In this document: positions 1 through 11,054 of the stretch, one piece after another | Numbering within the stretch: position 1 is the first letter of the stretch | How the letters are laid out: each line of letters starts with the position of its first letter | From: Fragilariopsis cylindrus CCMP1102 | Lineage: Eukaryota; Bacillariophyta; Bacillariophyceae; Bacillariales; Bacillariaceae | Assembly (NCBI GenBank): GCA_900095095.1 | Contig: FMBT01000336.1 | Coordinates: forward strand, 62,001 to 126,000 | Direction of reading: 5' to 3' | Length of the DNA stretch: 64,000 nucleotides | Notes under the pieces: model-generated | Told to the model about the DNA's origin: nothing | Seen by the model: only the letters and a program-made list of their open reading frames with translations | Database searches by the model: none | Translations under genes and position numbers: made by a program

Positions 1-2232
1 CTATCCGGTGGCCAAAAGGCTCGTGTATCTCTAGCAAGAGCCATGTACTCAGCCGATACCCGTCTTCTATTATTGGACGATCCTTTATCGGCTGTAGATT
101 CTCATGTCGGAGAGCATTTATTCACACATGCTATTGAGGGAGAAATCAGTAAGGGAAAGACTCGTGTCCTCGTCACTCATCACGTCCACGTACTCTCTAG
201 GTGCGATAGTGTTATAGTAATGGACCGTGGTAGCATCAAACACCAAGGTTCCTACCAAGACCTACTCGACCAAGGCGTCGACTTTGCCGGTGCGGTAGAT
301 GTTTCCAAGATTCAAGCGAAAGAACCCGAACGTCAAGTAAAGAACGATGGTGATAAGGTGATGGGTGACGACGAGAAAAAGATATCTGGAAAAGTTGAAG
401 ATAAAGTGGCACAGAAAAAAGCTGGGGCGAATCTCGTCAATGACGAAGAACGTGCGGAAGGAAATATTGATTCCGACGCCTATATCCGTTATATGAGAGC
501 TGGAGGTTGGTGCATTGCTATTCTAACGATCTTTATCCAAGGTGTTGGTCGAACATTTGAAATTATGTCTTCATTTTGGCTCGCGTTATGGGCTGATAGG
601 ATGCAAGCTGCTGAAGCGAACGGAACGCCATTCACAAGTCAAGAAACGTCCTTTTATGTTGGAATATTTGGTCTTTTTGGAGTCCTTTCTGTGTTTGGTT
701 TGGGATTACGTGGTATCTTTTTGGCGATGCATCGATTGAAGGCTTCCAAAAAGTTGCACGATGGTCTTACAAATGCTGTACTCAAGGCACCTGTAGCCTT
801 CTTTGATGTGACGCCGATTGGTCGGGTGTTGAATCGTTTTGCTGCCGATATGGACAAGATCGATCTCGAACTAACTCAAACCGTCTCGCAGGGCATCAAC
901 ACTACATTTCAAGTTTTGGGTGCATTAGGTGCAATTCTTATTGCCACTAAGGGAGCTTTTATCGTTCCACTAATTCCTCTCAGTTATGGATATTTTCTTG
1001 TCCAACGGTGGTTTCGTAAAACTTCAACTGAACTTCAACGTATTACCAGTGTAGCAAACTCACCGATCTTTGCTGATTTCTCACAAACGTTGTCGGGAAC
1101 ATCGTCAATTCGTGCTTACGGTGTGCAGAAGGGATTTTCCGATAAGTGCAAGGGATCCTTTGACAATATGAATGCCTCTTACGTTCTCGTGCAGCTAGCG
1201 TCGTACTGGTTGGCACTTCGATTGGATGTTATGGGGGGACTTATTGGTATGTTCATCGGAGCAATTGCAGTTGGTACGCTAGAAACTGGTTTCATGCCAG
1301 CGGGATATCTCGGTCTTGCTCTATCGTATTCAATCGAAGTTACGTCCTATTTGAAATACGGGGTCCAAATGATTGCTAAATTGGAAGCAGATATGAGCTC
1401 AGTCGAACGTATTTTAACATACACCGATAAAATCGAACCGGAAGCTGCGGATACTATCCCCGAGAAAGATCCGCAATCAGGAACCTGGCCGGTCAAGGGA
1501 GAAATCGAGTTTTCGCACGCGTCGATGCGGTATAGAGATGGTCCCTTGGTCCTCAAGGATTTAAGTTTGACTGTCAAGGGTTGTGAGAAGATTGGAGTGT
1601 GTGGACGAACAGGAAGCGGAAAGAGTAGTCTCATGATTGCTCTATTTCGAATATCAGAACTCGAAGATGGCGGTTTCATTAAAGTCGATGGCGTAAATAT
1701 TAGAGAGATTGGTACAGCGGCATTACGATTGAATGTCTCTATCATCCCACAAGATCCTGTCATGTTCTCAAACACAATCCGATACAATATTGATCCGTTC
1801 GCAGAAAAAACTGATGAGGAACTCTGGGCTGTTCTCAAGAAGGTTGAAATGGGTGAAGCAATTGCCGGTCTTCCCAAGGGTCTCGACGATATTGTAGCGG
1901 AGGGTGGAGAAAACTTTTCCCAAGGTCAAAGACAGCTACTGTGTATTGCTCGATCCTTGTTAAGGAAACCAAAGATTCTTGTTATGGACGAAGCAACGGC
2001 GAGTATCGATAACGAAACGGATGCGACCATTCAAAGAATGATCAGAGAGAACTTCCAAGATGCTACAGTGTTGACTATTGCTCATCGCTTGAATACAATC
2101 ATGGATAGTGATAGGATTCTAGTTCTAGACGATGGACATATCGTGGAGTTAGACACTCCTGAAAACTTAATGGCAAAGGAATCAGGTCACTTCAAGGCTA
2201 TGGTAGATAAAAGCCGATCTGCTGAAGAATAG
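1..2232 (+). CDS. ABC transporter, subfamily C (MRP-type), 3' part
   Basis: Frame 1 is open from the first base, so the gene starts upstream of the window. The visible part begins inside NBD1, at the LSGGQ signature, followed by Walker B (LLLLDDP) and the switch His (VTHH). A linker rich in Lys, Asp and Glu follows, then a second transmembrane domain with several hydrophobic segments (about nt 500-1400). NBD2 is complete: Walker A GRTGSGKS at 1603-1626, a Q-loop (IPQDPVMFS), signature FSQGQRQLL near 1915, Walker [11 protein letters not shown] near 1975 and switch His (TIAHRLNT). This is the order of an ABCC full transporter, which exports organic anions, glutathione conjugates or metal-thiol complexes across the vacuolar or plasma membrane. 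The substrate cannot be read from the sequence. The stop lies at 2230-2232 and no intron is visible in this part. Confidence 0.95.
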   Translation, partial: LSGGQKARVSLARAMYSADTRLLLLDDPLSAVDSHVGEHLFTHAIEGEISKGKTRVLVTHHVHVLSRCDSVIVMDRGSIKHQGSYQDLLDQGVDFAGAVDVSKIQAKEPERQVKNDGDKVMGDDEKKISGKVEDKVAQKKAGANLVNDEERAEGNIDSDAYIRYMRAGGWCIAILTIFIQGVGRTFEIMSSFWLALWADRMQAAEANGTPFTSQETSFYVGIFGLFGVLSVFGLGLRGIFLAMHRLKASKKLHDGLTNAVLKAPVAFFDVTPIGRVLNRFAADMDKIDLELTQTVSQGINTTFQVLGALGAILIATKGAFIVPLIPLSYGYFLVQRWFRKTSTELQRITSVANSPIFADFSQTLSGTSSIRAYGVQKGFSDKCKGSFDNMNASYVLVQLASYWLALRLDVMGGLIGMFIGAIAVGTLETGFMPAGYLGLALSYSIEVTSYLKYGVQMIAKLEADMSSVERILTYTDKIEPEAADTIPEKDPQSGTWPVKGEIEFSHASMRYRDGPLVLKDLSLTVKGCEKIGVCGRTGSGKSSLMIALFRISELEDGGFIKVDGVNIREIGTAALRLNVSIIPQDPVMFSNTIRYNIDPFAEKTDEELWAVLKKVEMGEAIAGLPKGLDDIVAEGGENFSQGQRQLLCIARSLLRKPKILVMDEATASIDNETDATIQRMIRENFQDATVLTIAHRLNTIMDSDRILVLDDGHIVELDTPENLMAKESGHFKAMVDKSRSAEE

Positions 2233-3322
2233 TGAGTGAGTATGAAAAAGAAAAAAAACAAATAAAATTGAAAAAGGGAATCAATAAGAACATATTAATA
2301 TTCTCTATATAAAATACCAGACATATAAAAAAATTAAATAAATAGTTTTGTACACGTGCATTTATTCCAAACTTATCATACAGTACACTTTACTGCTTAT
2401 CCTTTTTAAAAGTATAGATGATGAACAGCGTAGAATTCATTCTGACACTACGTTTTGATTTTTGCACCCATCATGGACAATACGCAAGTAATAAAGTTTG
2501 TATATACAGTACGTATCGTATGTGGCCTTCTTGACAAAAAGATCCTTCAATAGGTGATACTAATTTACCAGGACTATACATCACAGAGCATCGGTGCTGT
2601 TGTTGTTGTCATTGCCATCATTGCCAGTGTCATAGCTAGAACTATCACTGTATCATTACATTGTTTAGTAGTAGTGTGCACAAACTACTGTACAATGTAG
2701 TAGAACGAAAATGAAATAATATGGCATGACAGCTTGCTTAAGTGAACAATTGAACTACATGTAATAGTTGGACCATCTCGCTCTACCAAAGCTCGAACAC
2801 ACAATATAAGAATGGTTATTTATCTTACATCGTACAAAGCACTACACTAACGCATGGGCTTCATTCATATAAGGAGTATTTCTAGCTAGTATTTCTGGAA
2901 AACGATCTTAGTTTGTTTTGTTTAACTTTTTCTTTTTTGGTTAAATAGTATTATATTCTTATATGTACAAGTTGTGTGAATAGCGGTGGCGATAACTCGG
3001 GGTAAGTAAGTAAGTTATATTAGTTATTGTTCGGTGTGTAACAAAAACAAGTTCCATATTCCACGAAAGGTATACGATCCAATCGAATCCCTCTCGGAGA
3101 ATTAAAAACAGTTACACTTGACTTGTAGTATCAAATCAAATCGGAGTCGACTGACTCGGGCGCTTTGTGAAAGGAAATTGAAGGCAGTCAACAATTTCAT
3201 GTTTTTGTGTTGAGTTGTTCGTTCGTATGTAGAGGTTATTCGTTCGTCTTTACTATCCATCGAACGCAAGGTGGCGTTGAAGGTCAGTAAAAGTATGATG
3301 TAGGACATCATACTTTCTTTTC
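2233..3322. other. Intergenic, no gene seen
   Basis: This AT-rich stretch separates the ABC transporter from the convergent Cys-rich gene. It holds scattered TACTGTAC-like words and one GAGTCGACTGACTC near 3143. A 69-codon reading frame on the minus strand near 3102-3311 has no recognisable content. Much of it is presumably the two 3' untranslated regions. Confidence 0.5.
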
Positions 3323-4132
3323 TTAAGGTATAGCAGAACCACGTAACATAGCTGTTGTTGTTGCTGCTGATCTTCCTTGAGCATAACTACTAGTACAACA
3401 TGTCTGTCCTGCGGCTTGTTTTACTATTGGACAAAGATTGGATGAAATGATACCACTATTCATTGCATTGTATAGGCCACCACAATTCATATTACCAACC
3501 ACATTCGTATTTACGGTGATACCGGTGGTACCAACATTGGAGGGTGTCTTTCCTGGATAGGCGGCACATAAATTACATGCATCATTAATATCAATCACCA
3601 CATCCGCTGGTCGATTTCCACCAGGACATGGACATTGCTTCGCCAACAGACGTGCATTGGCACACATCTGTTGTTCGCCGGACCAACCATTCGCATCAAC
3701 ATCTTGGACTGTTTCTTGTAGGTACTTGCAGGTCCAAATTTTGCCGGCATCCACTTGCACCGATCCAGAGTTCGGTGATCCACCAAAACAGATATCACAC
3801 GAGACCGGTTGATCACGAAGATCTAAAGTAGATCCACTGCCACCACTGTTACTCGGTGCATTGTTGTAGGAAGCGGTGTTACTGCTGCTGGCCGAGGGGG
3901 GAGAGTACGTCATGGCACTGTTGTAGCTTGATTCGCTGTTGCTTGTTGTGTAGCTTGATTCGCTGTTGCTGTACCTTCCGTTGCTGCTGCCACCTCCACT
4001 GCCTCCTATACCGGCAGAGGCAACTGATGTCTTTTTTGCATCAACAACGATAGGAGCAGCAGACAACATCATCGTCATCATGCAGACCATTACGGAGAAG
4101 ATCACAGTACGTGTAGGGTAGGAAAAATTCAT
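3323..4132 (-). CDS. Secreted Ser/Gly-rich, Cys-rich protein of unknown function
   Basis: I chose the ATG at 4132 because it starts a clear signal peptide (MNFSYPTRTVIFSVMVCMM, ending near VVDA). A start 46 codons upstream in the same frame would bury that signal. The mature protein has a low-complexity Ser/Gly/Asn/Tyr section of about 90 residues, then a Cys-rich domain with CDIC, CPC, CNLC and CC pairs, a likely disulphide-bonded extracellular module. It ends with LRGSAIP. I recall similar modules as common in diatom secretomes, but no function is known to me. Length is 269 aa with no intron. It could be a cell-wall or mucilage protein; the sequence does not decide this. Confidence 0.75.
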   Translation of the reverse strand: MNFSYPTRTVIFSVMVCMMTMMLSAAPIVVDAKKTSVASAGIGGSGGGSSNGRYSNSESSYTTSNSESSYNSAMTYSPPSASSSNTASYNNAPSNSGGSGSTLDLRDQPVSCDICFGGSPNSGSVQVDAGKIWTCKYLQETVQDVDANGWSGEQQMCANARLLAKQCPCPGGNRPADVVIDINDACNLCAAYPGKTPSNVGTTGITVNTNVVGNMNCGGLYNAMNSGIISSNLCPIVKQAAGQTCCTSSYAQGRSAATTTAMLRGSAIP

Positions 4133-4932
4133 CTTGAGTGTAATAGAGTGTAGTAGTATTAGTATTTTTTGAAATTTAAATAAGGTACGTGTTTTACAAT
4201 GCTCTGATTTTTGATTTGTGAGTTGTTCGAGACAATGTAAAGTAAAAGAAAAAAGCACCTGAAAGGGCACTAAAATTCCAATTCGACCGATGACGGTTAC
4301 ATACGGAAAATTGATATTTTTTAATTTAAAAACGGTGATTTTTCATGTGCGACCAGCATGTCATTCTGGACATGCCACCTCCACAAGAGACTATGATAAA
4401 TTCATTTTAGTATTTTGATTTTGTTTTTCAACGTTTAAGACCTTAATTACAGTATGTTAGTGGCGACAAAATTAAAAATGAATATTCAATACATAATTTT
4501 TTGAAAGAGCTGACATAATTTAGGCTTAACAATTGAAAAATCAAACTTATTAGGCGGTTATAGTTTTAAGGGATCACTACTCCGCGGAAATTAGGCGGAG
4601 TACAACACATCCGATAAGATTGACGTGGCAAAAAAAACGGATTTATGAACAGATATTCGGTACTGGCCATTTAAATACTAAGTACGCGCGCCACAGTACT
4701 AGTAGCAGTAAGCGAAGAATAGCTTCCGTGCTTCAGGTTAAATAAATAGCAATGCATGTGTCAGAGGAGCGCCAATTAGATAAAAATCGGAAGCTGATAC
4801 AGTTCGCAATCGGAGTATTGCAAATACTGTACACATGAAATTCACTATGCAAATTAGTGGATTATAGTGTTTAATATAATATTATACGGTACTGGCATTA
4901 TTATTTGTGTATTTGATCTACATCATACTATA

Positions 4933-4949
4933 CCCCCCCCCCCCCCCCC
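4933..4949. repeat. Poly-C homopolymer
   Basis: A run of 17 C residues in intergenic DNA. The length may be inexact in the assembly. Confidence 0.9.
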
Positions 4950-5234
4950 ATGCACACATGTAAATATTCAATGGGATTTATTTCATTGCAGTAGGATTTG
5001 TTTCATTGCAGTTTGATTTGATTATGCAATCATATTATGCTTCATAAAATAGTAGTCCAAATACAGTATGTATCCCCTGTGGTATGGTTTGTTGGCCCGA
5101 CAGGATGCTGCATGCAGCAGTTTCAGATAACCCCCGTATCACATGCTGCATCAATGATGATGTGATGATACATAACAGACCCCCATGCTCTTCACACTAA
5201 TATGCCAATAGATACACACCACTAATCAAAAATT

Positions 5235-5235
<1 letters not shown>

Positions 5236-5269
<34 letters not shown>
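5236..5269. repeat. (AC)n microsatellite
   Basis: About 17 perfect AC units in intergenic DNA. Confidence 0.95.
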
Positions 5270-5271
<2 letters not shown>

Positions 5272-5629
5272 TAATTAATTACAAATACAAATACAAGTTG
5301 GGGGTTTTAGGTACATGAGATGAGATCACTCACAACTAGGTGGATAAAAGGTCCATCAAATTTGGTGTACACAGCGTCTTTTTGTTCAGCAGTTTTGCTA
5401 GCCTCTCCTATTCTCATCCTTTTATTCTTAATAGTGCAAATACATGCTCTACAGTAGCACTACGTAAGACAAAGCATAAGCAAGCTATGATGATCAGAAA
5501 CGTGACTCTGTTTACAAATTTGATAAATATTCTTGTTATCTATTTTTTAACAATACCAACAACTTACTCCACCACTCACCACACAATGTATATAAAGTAT
5601 AATGATTGGTTGGTAAATAAAGCTACCTG

Positions 5630-6350
5630 TTAAGCTGTCTCATTTCTATTCGGTGGTGTGAATATTTTTGTTGATTGTTCCATTGCATCATTTATTACTG
5701 TTCCTTGCTGTGGGAATGGTGTTGCCGGGTGTGTTGCCTGTAGTATTTCAAATAGGTCTGTTGCTCTAGCCAATCGATCTGTTGTTGCTGTTGTTGGTGT
5801 ATCTTCTACTTTTTCCGGGAAGAATCCTATAGTATTAGTTGTTTGAATTCCTTTTGTTTCACTGGTATATAACTTTTTTAGTTCCGGTAGTGTTTCATTG
5901 CCGGTCCAATGTAGTATCCTGCTACTCCATGACATGCCCATGCTCCTCTTTTCATTGGTCTATCATGAACTACTACCTTATATCCTGGTGGTGCCAGTGG
6001 TCTCTTGTTGAAGTCAAAGTTTCCCCATACCTTTGGTATGCAGATAATTTCCGGTTTATACGAGAAGGTCTACACATATTCAGTGTCATTACAGCGTGTT
6101 TGATTAGTCTATCCCATTGTTTTGTAGGGAAGCTGCTGTCTGTTCTATACAGTATAGCAATGAAGTGGTTTTTGAATGTTTGGATGGCTCTTTCTGCATG
6201 ATTGAGTCTGTGATCTCCTGGTGATGCTATTTGGTAGTCCAATCCCTTCTTTTCAGTCTCTTTTATTAATTCCTCTGATGTCTCATTGTCTAATCGGATT
6301 GATTTCTACTTTGTGGAGGTCTTCATATAGTTCATCATATCCCGCGCAAA
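5630..6350 (-). mobile_element. Ty1/copia-type retroelement remnant (integrase region)
   Basis: Minus-strand translation shows the C-terminal part of an integrase core, with words such as LNHAERAIQTFKNHF, WDRLI and PSRINRKLSAYQ. These resemble the CoDi-type Ty1/copia elements known from diatoms. The stretch downstream (5630-5941) would correspond to the linker after integrase. No gag, protease, reverse transcriptase or long terminal repeat was recognised nearby. The piece is short, broken and clearly old. It sits immediately beyond the 3' end of the glycosyltransferase gene at 6435-7499 and points the same way. Confidence 0.75.
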
Positions 6351-6434
6351 TAGAAATCAGGACACCGTTGCGATTCTTGGGATGTGGCCATGGCATCAGT
6401 CTACTGTAGCACAATAATAATAGTATGGCGCATT

Positions 6435-7499
6435 TCATAGGTACTTGTTGGCATAATTTGGAACTCGCTCCTTTAACAATTGCCAGGGTGCGTCATCCTT
6501 GATAAGTTCGGGCACTTTTCCAAATTTCTGGAGAATCTCACGGTCCGATTTGCAAGCCATTTGAAAAGCCCACTCTTTCTTTGGGACATCGGCCCGCCCT
6601 CGAAAACATCGCTCCTTATATTCTTCCAACGATTTCGTTTGATAATGAAACAATGCAATATCGTCCTCCACCAAGGCAGGATTAAAAGGTCCATCGACCT
6701 GGTTGCCTCGAGTATCGTGCGTATGGATCCACCAGCGAAAGAATGAATAGTCCACAAAGTGTGGATTGGACACCTTACGAAGAAATTGCGTCCGCGCGAT
6801 CGTCTTGATGTGTGGATTGATGGCGTCTTGGGATCGATTTGGAAAGCGGAGCGTCACTGGCAAGTCTTGGTAGTAAGTTTGATTGTTCAAATGAATCGAA
6901 ACCCAATTCATAGCCAAACCACCATAGTCAGGAGGTAGACTTTGGAGCAAATCTCCGATGTAGGGATACTTGATAGGATTCCTCAAGACGATGAATTCAT
7001 CAATGTCTATAAAGGCAATCCAAGAATGTTTCTTATCGGATTGAATTTGGTGGGTACAATGAGTATATGCCTTGTTTTGTCGCTTGGGTCCCGGTAAGTG
7101 TCGAATGTGAATCTGCTGTTGCAAATTCTGGGAAAGAGCTTGATGCCAGCCTTGCAATTCAAACTCTTCGGAATTGTCATACAAATGGATCGAGTCAAAT
7201 CCCATGGCATTTATGTGGTATTGAACCCATTCGTCCAAATACCGAAGACCACCTTTTTGAATAGCGCAAATGGCAGCTCGATTGTTTTCCGTAGCACCAC
7301 TATCTAAGTATCGAGACTCCTGCAAAAGGATCAGACATCCACCGATGAACAACACAGCAAGTAGCAACGAAAGGAGTGAAGATTGTTTGGATTTGCTGGC
7401 AGCATTGGAAGCCAAATCACCATAGAAAGACGACGATGATGTTCGTAGTGATTGTAAGGCTGAGGTGGAAGAGGACTTCCAAGGACGAAGAATTTTCAT
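6435..7499 (-). CDS. GT92/DUF23-like glycosyltransferase, type II membrane protein
   Basis: The first ATG in frame is at 7499 (MKILRPWKSS); upstream starts would be TTG. A short cytosolic tail precedes one hydrophobic anchor (LLLAVLFIGGCLILL, about residues 45-60), as in Golgi type II enzymes. The catalytic part starts at AICAIQKGGLRYLDEWVQYH and continues through DSIHLYDN, with the metal-binding DxD-type motif in AFIDIDEFIVL. A C-terminal FHYQTKSLEEYKERC section follows. This order matches the DUF23/GT92 and Glyco_tranf_2_4 families, which add hexoses to glycans. The sugar and acceptor cannot be assigned. The protein is 354 aa, intact and intron-free. Confidence 0.85.
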   Translation of the reverse strand: MKILRPWKSSSTSALQSLRTSSSSFYGDLASNAASKSKQSSLLSLLLAVLFIGGCLILLQESRYLDSGATENNRAAICAIQKGGLRYLDEWVQYHINAMGFDSIHLYDNSEEFELQGWHQALSQNLQQQIHIRHLPGPKRQNKAYTHCTHQIQSDKKHSWIAFIDIDEFIVLRNPIKYPYIGDLLQSLPPDYGGLAMNWVSIHLNNQTYYQDLPVTLRFPNRSQDAINPHIKTIARTQFLRKVSNPHFVDYSFFRWWIHTHDTRGNQVDGPFNPALVEDDIALFHYQTKSLEEYKERCFRGRADVPKKEWAFQMACKSDREILQKFGKVPELIKDDAPWQLLKERVPNYANKYL

Positions 7500-8236
7500 G
7501 CTTGGCTTGCCTGCTGATGGTAGTCTGCTTGAAGGAATGAATCGATGGAAGACCAAGGAAGGAAGGAAGGAATCTTTGGAACTTTGTAGCTGGTTTTACT
7601 ACCGGTATGTTCAATTTTGGGAATGATCGCAAATTGGATTTTTAGTCGTGCTGTACCCGCTGCTTTTAAGAGCCCGCGATTGAAAGCTTTTCTCACGATC
7701 GCGCGGGATTAAAATTAATTCTTGGCGCGTGCGGGGTAAGCGGGAATCTTGTCTGAAGGCTTATACTTTTATAGTCCCACCGACCATGACGGACGAATCC
7801 CGAGCAACTGGATCAGTAATATCGTTAAAGGAGGACGATGATGTATTGACATGGGCAGGAAAAATAAATAACAATCTTGAGGGCAACAATAATAACAACA
7901 ACGAAATAAGTATCCCAACAGCAACAAAAAGTTGGTCGGGTTAAGTAAATAAAAGAGAAAAAATGCATCGCCATTGACGATAAGAATTAGAATGATCCTG
8001 CCTGTGTTTGTAATGTTAATGCCATCCTTTTTCTACTGTCTCCGTCATTAATTACTACACTGTAAATCGAATTGAATCAAGTTTAAATCCAATATTCTTG
8101 GTATTCCGTAAAACACTATCAAACCATAAATAAAATTTTTATCGGCGCTGGGACATGCTAATAATTTCTACCTTTTCTTCAAAGTAAGCACGGCAAAAAA
8201 CCAAACAATTGAACGTTTTATGAAATGGAGAATCAA
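7500..8236. other. Intergenic; one doubtful 52-codon ORF
   Basis: The stretch lies between the start of the glycosyltransferase gene and the 3' end of the SET gene. A plus-strand frame from the ATG at 7786 to the stop at 7944 (MTDESRATGSVISLKEDDD..., ending in an Asn run) could be a small gene or a first exon, but nothing supports it beyond composition. A GCGCG/TTGGCGCG cluster lies near 7700-7730. Confidence 0.35.
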
Positions 8237-10437
8237 TCATTCTGAAATCAATGTTGACACAGCCCTTAACAACCCATCTGGCTCTTCTGCCAGTACAACC
8301 TTCATTTGATTTGAAAGAGAACGTACCAGCTTCTTTCGTTCAAGTCGTAACTCTACTAGTAGTCTCGTACTATTATTTCCCAATCTTAGTATTGGAAAGT
8401 CTTGTAAGATGCGTTCATCTTCTTCCAGAGTAGTAGAGCTACTACTGCCTCCTCTTCCCATTCTTTGCTCCAGAATTATTAGTGCTTCGTGTAGTACAGT
8501 AGCTCTCTTGATGACCGCCTCGACGTTGGTATCACTTTCCCATAAATCATCCTCGTCTGCTTCATCCATTTCAATCGCTTCTAGAATATAAGCTATAGTA
8601 TTGATATCATCGTCATTGTCATCGTTGTTATTGTTATTGCTGTTACCATCAGTCTTCTTATCGTAACGTCTCAATATTGCCATAGCAATCCTTAACGCCA
8701 ACCAAAGATTACTATCAAGTCGTCCAAAAGGCAACAGTCGAAGGTTGGTAATTGGTACCCCAAATTCCGCGACTTGATTCACTACGGAAAATAACAAATG
8801 ATCGCCGCTCTCACCCTTACCCTCACCACCCGCAGCCTTATCATCGATAGTTAACACTCCTCCATCAATTGCTGCGTACAGTATTTCTAATAACGACACT
8901 AACTCATAATCGTGAGGATTAGAGGTAAAAGTGGTGGGTATAAATCCATAACAACCCGCCATTTGTCGATTGGTATGTTTTCCGTAGGATATAGTAACTT
9001 CGTCACCAGCCTTTATGGCACGCGTTGCTACTAATTGTATGGTCGTGGTTGCATCATCATCGTTATTGTTACTGTTACTGTTGTTATTAGTATTATTATT
9101 AGCATCATCGTCGTCGTCGTCCTGCTGATTATGTAGAACGTATCGTGCCGATGGCATACTACAATGATTGGCCATATCTAATATAGGAACACATACACTC
9201 CGCTTGGACGAAAGACGTACGGATCGGCTACCAACTAATTGTACAGCCTTTTGAAACATCTCCATGGAACAAAAGTTAGTATTAGTAAAACTTGGTAGTT
9301 GTTGTTGTTGTGGCGTCGTAGACGACGACGACGACTGTGGATCATGATGAGACCGCCATAACTCGGAGGTAGTATTGTATTGTTGTTCTAACCATGTGTT
9401 GTATTCTCTTGTATCTGCAATGAACGTCTCGCATTGTGCGTATCGTACCAAGTCCTTCTCGGGTAGATTTTCGGGTAGGTTTAGTACCAACTCCGGCCAT
9501 GAATTTAGGAATGGTGCCCAACCACGCGAACACGACGATTGTGACGATGGTGACGATGGCAGATTACTTTGACTATTACCATCATTATCATCAATAGTAG
9601 TAGTAGTTGTAGTAGTAGTAGTAGTACGACGATTCCATTCTATAATAACACGTATCGCTAATTGTATTTTTTGGGAAGTGATGCAGTCCATGCCGGTGCC
9701 TGTGCCTGCGCCTGTGCCGACGATCCAGCATCATTCTTCTTCTCCTCCGTACTACTACTACAATTTTCTCCATGATGATGATGAAAAGTCGATAGGCACG
9801 CCGTCTCCAACGGAACCGTGAGCAAGATATCACCGTCGATCACATCCCGCGCCGCCATGAGACCGCGTACGTATTGCCGTCTTCTACTAGTAAAGTCATC
9901 AGGAGCAACAACAGCAACATCATTATCATCATCATGTTCATCATCATCATGTTCATCATGTTCATCATCCTCGTTGTTGGGTGTTATTTGTGCTGTTGAA
10001 ATTGTCACTCCATCACATTGCCCTCCTTTTGATATCAACCATTCTTCAAGTTTCGTGTAGTAATCGTTTGATGAGCCGTTTGTTGACGTTGTTGACTTAT
10101 TTTCTTCGCCAGACGACGATGATGATGTTGTTGCTAAAGAAAGCAATGACGATGACGCCTCCTCCAATCGACTACAATAGTAGCGACGATGAAAAGATGA
10201 GGATTTCAATTTAAATTGCAAGATCAGGCAAGTCGATAATGTAATTTGATGTAAGAAAAGTATGAGCGTGATACGTAAAATACGACGCAGATGATGGGAA
10301 GTGCTATTGTTGTTGCTAGTGCTGTACCGGTACAGTCGTCGTGTTCGTATGATTGAGAAATAATAACAAGAACTACTGTCAACAATTATTTCACCATCAT
10401 GCGTTGCTGTTGTCGTCGTCGTCGTCGTCATCGTCAT
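8237..10437 (-). CDS. SET-domain protein of the Rubisco-LSMT/SETD type, with a frame change
   Basis: Two minus-strand frames make one gene. The first (10437 to about 9700) carries a basic, hydrophobic N-terminus and the start of the SET fold (LEEWLISKGG, RGLMAARDVIDGDILLTVPLE). The second (to 8237) carries CITSQKIQLAIRVIIEW, WAPFLNSWPELVLNLPENLP, the SAM-site VPILDMANHC, and IKAGDEVTISYGKHTNRQ with CYGFIP, followed by the LSMT substrate-binding helices. These features define lysine methyltransferases of the Rubisco-LSMT/SETD3/SETD6 group. The frame changes inside a GCACAG-rich stretch at about 9690-9770. Removing a 50-nt GTAGTA...GCACAG segment there would restore the frame, so a very short intron and a 1-nt indel are both possible. 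Asp, Asn and Thr runs interrupt the protein. The target protein is unknown. Confidence 0.8.
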
Positions 10438-11054
10438 GCATTGTTGAAACAAATTTTCTTATCCTCTCTTTGATTCCAGCTTCATTTTCTTTTCCACTTC
10501 AGTAATTAATTCGATAATTTGAAATTGCATGTTTAAAATCTCAAATTTAAAAAAAATTATGTCAATTATGTCGAATGATAGGGGGTGCAGGAAATCTGAT
10601 AATAGACATTTTCTGTTAATTTACTTCCTTCGTTTGCCCAATCTATTATTTGATTTTTAATTTTCCTCTCTCATGCACCTGCCTGCTACCATAGTTGGTT
10701 ACAACCCACCGCGGTTGAATATACGGACATTGGTTCGATCCTATAAAATTTTCCCCAGTTGACCAAATCACACCCAAACTTTTTCCTCTCCTAACAGTAC
10801 AAATATCTTCTATATTTCGTCTTAAAAGCGTATGTTAAACAGATTGATATCCATGGAGGTACAATAACGACAACAAATTACAATGACGACACTGTAAAAA
10901 CAACAACAACATACAATAAAACAAACAGAATATACTGTCATCACCACAACAACAAATAAGAGAATAGTAGTATAATACATCAACAACAGGAAGACGACCA
11001 CAGCAGCAGCAGCAGCAACAACAACAACAAGAAAAGCATCAAATTATTGAAGTC
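10438..11054. other. Divergent promoter region with CAACAA-rich leader
   Basis: The region lies between the SET gene (minus) and the GT8-like gene (plus). The last 200 bases before 11055 are rich in CAACAA and CAGCAG words, probably the 5' leader of the GT8-like transcript. No further gene is seen. Confidence 0.45.

Larger units (their letters stand above)
4133..5629. other. Intergenic with microsatellites
   Basis: This stretch has no convincing gene. It contains a 17-base poly-C run (about 4933-4949) and an (AC)n tract (about 5236-5269). A near-duplicate phrase, ATTTCATTGCAGT followed by ATTTGTTTCATTGCAGT, lies around 4979-5015. The small plus-strand frame at 5340-5633 begins at a GTG and has no recognisable features. 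Confidence 0.5.

Noticed and set aside
3102-3311. 69-codon minus-strand frame downstream of the secreted Cys-rich gene
   Set aside because: No family features, odd composition, lies in a probable 3' untranslated region.
5340-5633. 97-codon plus-strand frame
   Set aside because: Starts at GTG, has no conserved content and ends at the edge of the retroelement remnant.
10680-10760. GGTTCGATCC word that looked like a tRNA T-loop
   Set aside because: The flanking five-base stem does not pair and no acceptor or anticodon arms can be drawn.
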